A DNA stretch of 64,000 bases from Pachyseris speciosa (taxonomy: Eukaryota; Cnidaria; Anthozoa; Scleractinia; Pachyseridae): assembly GCA_016490735.1 (NCBI GenBank), contig JAEMWC010000133.1:137501-201500 (forward strand), in the 5' to 3' direction. Made by a program: the position numbers and the translations under genes. The notes beneath the pieces were generated by a model that saw only the letters and a list, made by a program, of their open reading frames with translations, was not told the origin of the DNA and did no database searches. Positions 44,659-52,027 of this stretch are shown here, one piece after another; within the stretch, counting starts at the first letter, position 1; every line of letters begins with the position of its first letter.

Positions 44659-44814
44659 ATGAAGTCTTATTGTGTGAAACAGAAGAAAGTCACTGAATGT
44701 GTACCAGGAAGTGAAAGATATCAGAAGACTAAAAATGGTCGAACTGTGATGAAATGTACTTGTGCTGAATGTGGAATCACAAAGACTAAATTTGTCAGAA
44801 ATCGGGGAAACTAA
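44659..44814 (+). CDS. Zinc-ribbon mini-protein, DUF5679-like
   Basis: 51 residues from the TATTGGTATATG start. It has YCVKQKKVTEC, then KTKNGRTVMKCTCAECG and KTKFVRN, which resembles the small viral zinc-ribbon family DUF5679. The last sense codons CGG GGA AAC followed by a stop form the in-phase slippery heptamer GGGAAAC, and a hairpin follows 6 nt later. The 51-residue form would then be the non-shifted product, with a -1 product entering the PLA2 frame. E2 keeps the same gene (54861-55019). Confidence 0.75.
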   Translation: MKSYCVKQKKVTECVPGSERYQKTKNGRTVMKCTCAECGITKTKFVRNRGN

Positions 44815-44837
44815 TTAGCCCGTCTGAAGGGGCGGGC
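44805..44837 (+). promoter_or_regulatory. Candidate -1 frameshift signal 1 (zinc ribbon to PLA2)
   Basis: Slippery heptamer G GGA AAC at 44805-44811 is in phase with the zinc-ribbon codons. A 6-nt spacer (44812-44817) contains the stop. A hairpin 44818-44837 has eight pairs (GCCCGTCT with GGGCGGGC, including G-U pairs) and a GAAG loop. The -1 frame is exactly the PLA2 frame. E2 has identical heptamer and stem sequence (54838-54870) even though its spacer and downstream sequence differ. Confidence 0.8.
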
Positions 44838-45515
44838 ATAGGATCAACATTATTAACAACTGGATTAGATTTGCTTGGTCATGCGGCTCCAATGATTGGT
44901 AAAAAGGCATTGCAAGCTGGAAGATATTACGCTTCAGAAGCTCTCAGAAATCCAAAAAATCAACAGTATTTGATTGACAAAGGACTTTCCCTAGCAAAGC
45001 CGGCTATTAGTTCAGTTGGAAAAAAAGCATTATTTGATTTAAGTACAAAAATACGTCCAAAGCGTGCTGACAAGAGACAAACCCATAAAACAGATATCAA
45101 GGGTATTGATTATACACGTGGTGGTGCTATTGATATTCATAAGGTTATTGGCAAGCTTCCTAAACCAAAAGCAGGTTGGACTCCAAGTAAGTATAAATAT
45201 ATGGGCCCTTATAATCCATTGGATGAACAACTGGAATATGATCCATTGACTGGAGAGGTGTTAAAATGGAATGTCCTACCTTACAATAAAGTAGATGAAA
45301 TAGCAGCTTATCATGATATTTGTTATGATATGGGAAAAAATAAAGGTGATTGTGATAGAACAATGGTCGAGTCACTAGATCAAATACCATATGGTGAGAT
45401 GCCAAAATGGGGTCAAACAGCCAGATTCTTAATTGACAAAAAACAGAAACTTGGTCTCGGCATTTCAAAAAACGGAAAAAGCCGTCGAGTGAAGAAAACT
45501 GGCAAGAAAAATTAG
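44811..45515 (+). CDS. Phospholipase A2 domain protein (parvovirus-VP1-like)
   Basis: The frame is open from the frameshift site; the first in-frame ATG is at 44892. After a Gly-rich start come a helical region (QAGRYYASEALRNPKNQ) and the PLA2-like core. The core has a calcium-loop-like GPYNPLD, AAYHDICYD with the catalytic His-Asp, and CDRTM. Known parallel: PLA2 domains in parvovirus capsid proteins act in endosomal escape. The C-terminus is basic. The codons TCA AAA AAC near the end form a second slippery site, leading -1 into the integrase. No TATATG start context is present. Confidence 0.8.
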   Translation, partial: LISPSEGAGIGSTLLTTGLDLLGHAAPMIGKKALQAGRYYASEALRNPKNQQYLIDKGLSLAKPAISSVGKKALFDLSTKIRPKRADKRQTHKTDIKGIDYTRGGAIDIHKVIGKLPKPKAGWTPSKYKYMGPYNPLDEQLEYDPLTGEVLKWNVLPYNKVDEIAAYHDICYDMGKNKGDCDRTMVESLDQIPYGEMPKWGQTARFLIDKKQKLGLGISKNGKSRRVKKTGKKN

Positions 45516-45560
45516 CAGATGAATTACATGCACCCATAAAACGAAATTTCACTCGGCGGC
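45467..45560 (+). promoter_or_regulatory. Candidate -1 frameshift signal 2 (PLA2 to integrase)
   Basis: Slippery heptamer A AAA AAC at 45467-45473 is in phase with PLA2 (TCA AAA AAC). A 7-nt spacer GGAAAAA leads to a 13-bp stem between GCCGTCGAGTGAA (45481-45493) and TTCACTCGGCGGC (45548-45560). It has one G-U pair and a 54-nt loop. The PLA2 stop (45513-45515) lies in the loop. The -1 frame runs straight into the integrase. The whole arrangement is conserved in E2 (54134-54227). AAAAAAC is a classical retroviral slippery sequence. Confidence 0.82.
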
Positions 45561-46435
45561 GTGTGATTGTAAATAAAATTGATGAAATATGGGCAAGTGA
45601 TCTAGTTGAAATGCAACAGTTCAGTAAATGGAATAAAGGTTATCGATATCTTCTTACGGTCATTGATGTCTTCAGCAAATATGGTTGGATTGTCCCATTG
45701 AAGGATAAGAAAGGTGAATCTGTCACTGAAGCATTCAAATCAATATTCAAGGAAGGCAGAAAACCACAGTATTTATGGGTCGACAAGGGAAAAGAGTTTT
45801 ACAACAAACACTTGAAGGACTTGCTAGAGAAACATAGTGTACAGATGTACTCAACTGAGAATGAAGAGAAGTCAACAGTAGTTGAAAGATGGAATAGGAC
45901 AATCAAGTCCAAAATGTGGAAGCAGTTCACTGTTCAAGGTAATACACAGTATTTAGACATGTTACCAAAATTAGTGAAACAGTATAATAATACCAAACAT
46001 TCAAGCACAAAGATGACACCCGTTGAAGCATCTGATAAGAGGAATGAAGGAACTGTTTACTTCAATTTGTATGGTGATATGAAAACATTAAAACAGAAAC
46101 CGAAATTCAAAATAGGTGACAAGGTCCGAATATCTAAGTATAAACGGAATGTGTTCGACAAGGGCTATACACCAAATTGGACTGAAGAAGTGTTTACAGT
46201 TGATAAAATCCAATACACTAATCCAATCACTTACAAACTAAAAGATCTTAGAGGAGAAGATATTGAAGGGAGTTTTTATGAAGCTGAATTATTGAAAGCC
46301 AGACAGGATGTATTCCGTATTGATAAAGTCATTCGCAGAGATTACAAGAAGAAACAAGCTTTGGTGAAGTGGAAGGGATATAGTGATGACTTCAACAGTT
46401 GGATACCGTTCAAGGATTTAAAAGACATATTATAA
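45473..46435 (+). CDS. Retrovirus-type integrase (rve) with chromodomain
   Basis: In the -1 frame from the slip site the protein has a short basic linker and the ELHAPIKRNF segment typical before Polinton integrases. The rve core follows: IWASDLVEM (first Asp), LWVDKGKEF (second Asp) and VVERWNRT (Glu about 35 residues later). The C-terminal chromodomain has FRIDKVIRRDYKKKQALVKWKGY and SWIPFKDL. Known role: inserting the element DNA, with a 6-bp target duplication. The first in-frame ATG lies inside DLVEM, after the first catalytic Asp, so ordinary AUG initiation would give a dead enzyme. It is intact in E1. Confidence 0.92.
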   Translation, partial: RKKPSSEENWQEKLADELHAPIKRNFTRRRVIVNKIDEIWASDLVEMQQFSKWNKGYRYLLTVIDVFSKYGWIVPLKDKKGESVTEAFKSIFKEGRKPQYLWVDKGKEFYNKHLKDLLEKHSVQMYSTENEEKSTVVERWNRTIKSKMWKQFTVQGNTQYLDMLPKLVKQYNNTKHSSTKMTPVEASDKRNEGTVYFNLYGDMKTLKQKPKFKIGDKVRISKYKRNVFDKGYTPNWTEEVFTVDKIQYTNPITYKLKDLRGEDIEGSFYEAELLKARQDVFRIDKVIRRDYKKKQALVKWKGYSDDFNSWIPFKDLKDIL

Positions 46436-46585
46436 AGAGAAAATTATCTAACATATATGTAAAGGAGACCTACAGTATATCTGTTATTTGCTATTATGTA
46501 GCCAAGAATATTATTATTCCTGACTATATTTAAAAACACAGGTCGAAAATGAATTAAAAATAAATTATTATAATATAATATACAA

Positions 46586-47110
46586 ATGCAAAAATATTCC
46601 TACGATAACAAAGAATTAGATGCATCAATAGACTGTTATGTTGATGATAAAAATGATATATGGTTCAGAGGTAGAGACATTGCCAATATTCTCAACTATA
46701 AAAATCCACAAAAAGCAATCAGAGATCATGTTGATTCTGAAGATAAAATCTTATTGGACTTCAAACTGTCCATAAATTCCAAAACAAAGTCAATTTTCGC
46801 TGATGCAATCGAAAAAACTTTCAAATGTTTTTCTATAAATGAAACAGGATTTCATTCACTTTTATTCTCATCCAAAAACAAGAAGCCAAAGAAATTAAAC
46901 ATTGGGTTACTAAAAAGGTTTTACCATTAGTCAGAAAACGAATATATCACAAGCAGTTCAACAACAGAAATAATAACATGCTGATGATTGAAAGTGAAGA
47001 TGATCTGCACTACAAGATTGTGTCATTCATCAGAAAGAAATATGAAGGTGCATTAATGATAGTCGGTCTTGGTGAAAATCAAATAAGCTCAAACATGCGA
47101 ATCAGAAGTT
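46586..47110 (+). pseudogene. BRO-N/nuclease gene, truncated by the E2 insertion
   Basis: The N-terminus is a BRO-N domain (DDKNDIWFRGRDIANILNYKNPQKAI, later FSINETGFHSLLF). The frame shifts by -1 near 46877-46885, inside the domain, and the -1 frame continues (HWVTKKVLP, FIRKKYEGALMIVGLGENQISSNM). The gene stops at 47110, where the E2 terminus begins. In E2 the equivalent continues with a PD-(D/E)XK-type core. E1 is thus cut just before the catalytic residues. Confidence 0.8.
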
Positions 47111-47419
47111 AGTAGTATAGTGTTTGGGGGTACCAGATCATTTTTACATTCAACGGTTTCAACATTTTGATCTCGTATTCTGGAATATATAGTTATTTAA
47201 TTTGATGGAATATATAGTTATTTAATTTGATGGAATATATAGTTATTTAATTTGATGGAATATATAGTTATTTAATTTGATGGAATCTATAGTTGTTCAA
47301 TCTGATGGAACCAAGGTCAGCACACTTCATCTATAGTTTATTATAATGCGTGACATTCTCAGAAAAATCACCAAGCGTGACATTCTCGGAAAACAGGGAA
47401 TGAGTCATCACCTATAGCT
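47111..47419. repeat. Terminal repeat of E2, PolB side
   Basis: It shares its tip and inner blocks with E1 32833-33001, including the duplicated GCGTGAC(A/T)TTCTC(A/G)GAAAA motif and the GAGTCATCACCTATAGCT end. It differs by an internal expansion of a 25-bp unit (47181-47305) and by extra sequence after the GGGGG tip. Confidence 0.88.
47181..47305. repeat. 25-bp tandem repeat, five units
   Basis: Four identical 25-bp units (each beginning TGGAATATATAGTT) at 47181, 47206, 47231 and 47256 are followed by a diverged fifth (47281-47305) and a partial sixth. E1 has a single related unit (TGGAATCTATAGTTTATTAT) at the matching place, so this is a copy-number expansion in E2. Confidence 0.92.
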
Positions 47420-48104
47420 GCAGAAAAAAAATAGCAAAACTGGTGGCCACCAGAACCTCTCATGAGGGACTTAATTTGGAATTTGAATCACCACCCGTCC
47501 CTCATGAGAGGTTTTTTTGTTTTGTTTTTTTGAATTCCCACCACCTCACCACCAGAGCTCTGGCCCTATCAGACCCTCTTGGGGCCAAGTATTTGTTTCA
47601 TTGTTTTTTTTCACCCTCCGGCTTGAGATTGAACCGGCACTTCTGTCAAAGCCTAAGCTTCCACTATAGCTCTACCCAACAATCCGACACCATCTAAGGG
47701 TGATTTTTTATTTTTCATTTTTTATTTTTCATTTTTTTTATTTTTCATTTTTTTATTTTTCATTTATTATTTTTTTTATTTTTCAACCCATGGAATAACG
47801 GCGGGGGTTTTTCATTATTCCACGGGGTGGCTTGTATACATTTCGCTAACGAAAGGCCCCCGCTTTTTCCAATCGTTAGTATACTCTGCATACAAGCCAC
47901 TCTTTATCTGTGTGAAACAACCCTTATATATTCGTTTGTATTTTCATTTTTATGCTTGTGGTACATAAATGAAATTTACAAAGATAAAAAATAATACGCA
48001 TGTGTAAAAAGCGAAAAATCTGACGTAGTTTGATGACTCATTCGAAAGGGAAACCCCCAAAGAGGGCAGTATTTTAAAACTCACAAAAATCATATGGCGT
48101 GACG
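47420..48104. other. Non-coding region between E2 terminus and PolB
   Basis: It holds a 15-bp-arm inverted repeat at 47455-47512 (ACCTCTCATGAGGGA and its complement), a T-rich TTTTTATTTTTCAT-type repeat at 47703-47785, and a nested hairpin at 47827-47900. The small ORF 47443-47697 lies across these repeats and looks non-coding. Confidence 0.6.
47827..47900. other. Two-tier hairpin near the PolB end
   Basis: Outer arms GTGGCTTGTAT (47827-47837) and ATACAAGCCAC (47890-47900) pair perfectly over 11 bp. Inner arms CTAACGA (47846-47852) and TCGTTAG (47873-47879) pair over 7 bp around a loop containing GGCCCCCGC. A GCGGGGG at 47800 could compete for the loop. It lies 200 bp downstream of the PolB stop and could be a 3'-end or replication structure. 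Confidence 0.6.
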
Positions 48105-51100
48105 TCAACAGCTACAATAGATTTCATAATGTCCATAAGCAAAGCTTGTCACGCCATTATCATGAATATACCGCTTGTCGTCAAAGCAGCTGAGTGATAC
48201 TTTATTTATCTCATAACTTCCAAGTTGATGGTTCTGACTTCTAATTGTTTTCATTCTATGATGCATCTGTTTATTATCAAATAGTGTCTCTTTATAATTT
48301 TCATGTTTGATGTTATTCTTAATAATATTCTTACTAATACCTTTTGCTGTCTTCCCTCCTTTCTGATCATCTTTAATATAGCTATACATCTTCGATCTCA
48401 GTCCTACGAATTCACATATTGGGACTCCAGCAGTCTCATCTTTCATCTTACCAATTACTTTTTTATTGGTCTTATCGGAGAATGGCGAGCTTTCAGGATA
48501 GTCACTGTTATCAAATTTATTTTTATCCTTCCAGAAATTTCTATAGATGTCATGGGTTCCAATTTCATAGGTCAAACTGTCTGTGTCTGTGAATAATAAT
48601 TTTGCTTCATCTCCATATTTCTCTTTGATGTAGTTGTAATGGAAATCGTACATCAGTGTCTTGCTAAGGTCTAGAATACACATCCCCACGTATGCTGGCC
48701 GGTTTAAAGTAAGTGTTTCTTTTATCTTATGAACAGCTACTAGATTTTCATTGAAGATTTTACTGCTAACATAAGTGGGTTTACTAGCTAATTTCAATAG
48801 CTTCTCCTCATCAGTCACCAATCTGACGTCTACTCGCTTTCTAAGGTTTTCCATCGTTTTGCCAAATACACTGTTATTCATCAGCTTGAAAAAGTCTTTC
48901 TCAAAGGCATTTTTAGCGTTAGTTCTTTTCTGCGTGTTGAAGTCGATGTACTGTCTGAGCCACGCGGACTGATTGAATTCTAACACTCGATGGATTTTAG
49001 TTATTTTCAAACCGAGATCAGTATATAATTGGAGGTTCCTATAATGGAGCACGTATTTTTCTTTGTTGCTTAATGTTGGTATTAGTTTATGTACCAGACC
49101 AGTTGATATATTGTATTTCTTTGCTATGTTTTTACAATAATCTGATAGCATGTCCCCAGTCACTTTAATTTTTTCCGGTCCCAGTGGATAATCATTATGT
49201 AAATCATGTAACTCGTGTGGGTATTTTAAATCAACTTCAAGAATCAAACCCTTTGCACTATCTTCTTTATAGACAGCCAGGTCTAAATTATTGATCTGTT
49301 TTTGTGTCATCCATCTGAAACCACCGGTTGGTAAATATTGACTCATAGCCCAACCATACAAATTATTAGCATCAAGATACACGATGTATTTCGAGGGCGC
49401 CTTCTCGTCATACTCTTTCATGTATTTATTATTTGCTTTACCGTAACGGTTGGCTATATAACTGATACCACCGCGCAGACCCTTTTCAATGAACTGGAAC
49501 ATATCAATATCAGTCATCAATTCTAATTTTATGTCAGTCATTTTTAGCATGGCGTCCCAAGATAAACCGGGAGATGTGAAATAGTGACACGGGTCCAGTT
49601 TATAGTACTCAAGGCATGTTTTTCTGAAGTTTTCAAATACATCAGCCAGTAGGAGTACATCTGTTTTAAGGTACAGGTCATGATAATCACCCATGTTTTT
49701 CAAAGAGAATGCTTTCCAAACAGTCTGAGCATGTGTATAGTCTTCATCTGATATATGCGTATCACTCAGTATGCTATAGAATTCATCTTTTGAGGGCAGC
49801 TTCTGATTGAATTGATCGAAACTGTCCATGTAGTCGTAAGGATAAACACCTTTCTGTGCCATTAGATTAAGATCCTTTCCCTTGAACTCTTGTGAGGTGT
49901 ATTTTAAAGCCTCTTTTGGTAGATTGCCTACAAGTTTTTCCAAACTGGAGCTCATGAACTGGAAACTATCAATGAAGGTCAAGTGGTTGCCAAGCATGAA
50001 AGCCATATACTTCTCCATGTTCTTTGGGATAGCATTGATATTCATTTGACAGTCTTCACCTTTCTTGTTTTTGTAAGTGTGCTTCTTAACAATAGCTCCA
50101 ATCTCCTGCATAATAAAATGACTATCATAGCCTCTTAGATTGTGAAATATGACTGGTATTTTTATTTCTTCTGGGTTCACTCTGAGTTTCAGATTACAAT
50201 CTTGGTGAGCAGAACCTCTGTATTTACCAGTGATGTGACAATGATCTCGGACTCTAATATCCTTTTCAGTATATTTCTTATCACAGATGTGACAAACTTT
50301 GGCTTTTCGGAATTTCTCTTCATCATCTTTAGTCATTTTCAATGGTTTGTTAAAATTTTTTTTCACAACATTCTTGCAATATTTGACCTCCTCCAACATA
50401 GCTTTCATGAATTTGTACACAGCCTTTTCACCCCTGTATATTACTGCTGGTTTGCTGTATTTATCGTCATAGCAACAAACAACTTTATAGCCGTAGCCAC
50501 AGTCAGTATGCTTCTGATAGGCTTCAGTGTATGATTTATCATTGTTGGGTTGGCAACCGTGTATTTTTTCAGTGATGGCCTCAAAATCAGCATATATAAC
50601 AAATGGTACCCGCTGTTGTTTATGAAAGTTGTTGAATTTCACTATGTTGTTATCTTTGTTTGGCATTTTTATTGCCTGTGTGCCATTTACTTGCATGCAG
50701 TTGTCCTTGTGATCATTCAACACCCTTTCAGAGCTGAAGCATTGAAGACAGTGCATACAAAAATGTTTTCTTTCTTTGTGCTTTGTTTGATTGTACATAA
50801 ACTTATTGAAATCTTTGATCAGCACATAATGCTTGTTTTCATTTTCAGTTATTAGAAGCAGATTCAAGCAGTCTGCATATTTCTCTTTTGATATATATAT
50901 TGGATATGGCTGTCTATTCTCATAACCAAAAACATTGATGTTGATCTCATTTTGTTTCTCTATCTTGTTGTAATGCTTGGTTGCAACTGGGAATTCAATC
51001 CCTGTATAATCCAATTTTTCAATGTATTTTTTGTCAACTTTTTTAATCCTCTGTGGGTATTTCTCTTGTGGGTTCAGGTGTCTGATGTGACACCATCGGA

Positions 51101-51335
51101 AGCATTCATTATCCTCATTTTTCAAGTTAATTAAACCCTTTGCACTGTTTCTGAGTTCATTCGGTAGTTTAATGTATGAGGAGCCCTTCATTGGCGCATA
51201 TTTCACAACATTGAGGTAATGGCTGTCAACAGATTCAATTGTCCAACCTGAACCTTCAGATACCCAAACTGCAATCTTATTCATTATTTGGTCTTTTGAC
51301 AACTGTAGTGATTCAGTTACTTCCAGATTATTCAC
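48105..51335 (-). CDS. Protein-primed type DNA polymerase B, main frame
   Basis: 1076 codons in one frame. Motifs in order: a Cys/His finger (FCMHCLQCF…HKDNC), ExoI YADFEAI, an HNH-like zinc module (CHICDK…RDHCHITGKYRG…CN), ExoII NLRGYDSHFI, ExoIII YLKTDVLLL, motif A YLDANNLYGWAMSQYLP, motif B NNSVFGKTMEN and motif C LFTDTDSL. All catalytic acidic residues are present. Known role: replication of Polinton DNA. The frame begins at a GTG at 51335, and the gene probably continues upstream into 51328-51924 across a 1-nt frameshift. Confidence 0.93.
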   Translation of the reverse strand: MNNLEVTESLQLSKDQIMNKIAVWVSEGSGWTIESVDSHYLNVVKYAPMKGSSYIKLPNELRNSAKGLINLKNEDNECFRWCHIRHLNPQEKYPQRIKKVDKKYIEKLDYTGIEFPVATKHYNKIEKQNEININVFGYENRQPYPIYISKEKYADCLNLLLITENENKHYVLIKDFNKFMYNQTKHKERKHFCMHCLQCFSSERVLNDHKDNCMQVNGTQAIKMPNKDNNIVKFNNFHKQQRVPFVIYADFEAITEKIHGCQPNNDKSYTEAYQKHTDCGYGYKVVCCYDDKYSKPAVIYRGEKAVYKFMKAMLEEVKYCKNVVKKNFNKPLKMTKDDEEKFRKAKVCHICDKKYTEKDIRVRDHCHITGKYRGSAHQDCNLKLRVNPEEIKIPVIFHNLRGYDSHFIMQEIGAIVKKHTYKNKKGEDCQMNINAIPKNMEKYMAFMLGNHLTFIDSFQFMSSSLEKLVGNLPKEALKYTSQEFKGKDLNLMAQKGVYPYDYMDSFDQFNQKLPSKDEFYSILSDTHISDEDYTHAQTVWKAFSLKNMGDYHDLYLKTDVLLLADVFENFRKTCLEYYKLDPCHYFTSPGLSWDAMLKMTDIKLELMTDIDMFQFIEKGLRGGISYIANRYGKANNKYMKEYDEKAPSKYIVYLDANNLYGWAMSQYLPTGGFRWMTQKQINNLDLAVYKEDSAKGLILEVDLKYPHELHDLHNDYPLGPEKIKVTGDMLSDYCKNIAKKYNISTGLVHKLIPTLSNKEKYVLHYRNLQLYTDLGLKITKIHRVLEFNQSAWLRQYIDFNTQKRTNAKNAFEKDFFKLMNNSVFGKTMENLRKRVDVRLVTDEEKLLKLASKPTYVSSKIFNENLVAVHKIKETLTLNRPAYVGMCILDLSKTLMYDFHYNYIKEKYGDEAKLLFTDTDSLTYEIGTHDIYRNFWKDKNKFDNSDYPESSPFSDKTNKKVIGKMKDETAGVPICEFVGLRSKMYSYIKDDQKGGKTAKGISKNIIKNNIKHENYKETLFDNKQMHHRMKTIRSQNHQLGSYEINKVSLSCFDDKRYIHDNGVTSFAYGHYEIYCSC

Positions 51336-51924
51336 AATTGTTTGAGCTACACTGTTGAAATATGCGGTTTTTAAACTCTAATTGTCCATCAGTCATTTTT
51401 GCAAATGTTACCTTGAGTGTTTCAACAAATTTGAGACCTTTAATTTCATTCAACAATTTTATAATATTATATGCAACAGCCTTTCTTGTGTTTTGCAGTT
51501 GCGCAAGCGGGTCTTTGTTATTTTTTATACCGATTTCAAAAGATTTTGTGAAGCCCTTCAGAGCTTTCTCTGTTTGCTCTATCTTAGTCCTGGGTGTAGG
51601 TGTTGGTCTCTGAATCACCTGTTTGGTTCTGGGGGCTGGGATCGGTCTCTTTTTCAATTGTTCTATTTCTTCCAACCATTCTTTTGGTGGTGCTGGTAAT
51701 CTTTTTCTTTCGAAGTAATCAACCAATTCTTTCACAGTTGGTCTTTTCGTCCTTGGGGCGGGAATTGGTCTTGTTCTTGGTTTAGGTACAGGTTTTGTGT
51801 CATCAACTATAATAACTTTAGGCTTTTTCTGCTGCTTCAACAGCAATTCGATTAGCTTGGATTTGCTCAATTTTTTGAGACTTTTCTTGTCCATATTACT
51901 ACTAGTTTCGATAATTTTTTCCAT
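51328..51924 (-). CDS. Proline-rich N-terminal part of the PolB gene (frame-disrupted)
   Basis: 198 codons from the ATG at 51924 (TATATTATAAATG context). Repeated KPRTRPIPAPRTK-like units are followed by a helical region (ALKGFTKSFEIG, KGLKFVETLKVTF). The frame is +1 out of register with PolB. The switch lies in an A-run near 51366-51372, after which the PolB frame upstream of 51335 is already open. The simplest reading is one polymerase gene with a single-base insertion. The proline-rich leader could hold the terminal-protein or partner-binding region; this is inferred. Confidence 0.7.
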   Translation of the reverse strand: MEKIIETSSNMDKKSLKKLSKSKLIELLLKQQKKPKVIIVDDTKPVPKPRTRPIPAPRTKRPTVKELVDYFERKRLPAPPKEWLEEIEQLKKRPIPAPRTKQVIQRPTPTPRTKIEQTEKALKGFTKSFEIGIKNNKDPLAQLQNTRKAVAYNIIKLLNEIKGLKFVETLKVTFAKMTDGQLEFKNRIFQQCSSNNCE

Positions 51925-52027
51925 TTATAATATATCTATAGTTATTTTTCTTTAAAACATTTCCGTCTGCGTTTAAATATGGTTGAGAATTCAATTGATC
52001 CAATTACTGGATCCTTTTGAATTGTAA

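Larger units (their letters stand above)
32833..47110 (+). mobile_element. Polinton/Maverick (adintovirus-like) element E1, 5' portion
   Basis: The element begins at AGTAGTATAGTGTTTGGGGG, the same terminus as E2 at 47111. It carries the Polinton virion and integration set: VLTF3-like factor, fibres, FtsK/HerA ATPase, penton, hexon, pVI-like protein, adenain-type protease, PLA2 and integrase. No DNA polymerase or right terminus is present before 47110. The BRO-nuclease gene is cut exactly where E2 starts. Known biology: Polintons encode protein-primed PolB, a retrovirus-type integrase and adenovirus-like capsid genes. The hexon and one fibre gene are broken, so this copy is not intact. Confidence 0.93.

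Noticed and set aside
45563..46435. Retroviral or LTR-retrotransposon integrase
   Set aside because: No reverse transcriptase, RNase H or LTR is present; flanking capsid, ATPase, protease and PolB genes identify a Polinton.
47181..47305. CRISPR array
   Set aside because: The 25-bp units are directly adjacent without spacers, and the context is a eukaryotic transposon terminus.
47455..47512. Rho-independent-style terminator for PolB
   Set aside because: The hairpin is followed by a T-run on the plus strand, the wrong strand for PolB, nearly 600 bp from its stop, and the host is eukaryotic.
47443..47697. 85-codon ORF near the E2 terminus
   Set aside because: It spans a 15-bp-arm inverted repeat and T-rich repeats and has no counterpart in E1.
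51328..51380. Programmed frameshift at the start of PolB
   Set aside because: The change is +1, not -1, in an A-run without a +1 slippage context, and there is no second intact copy to compare. A single-base insertion is simpler.
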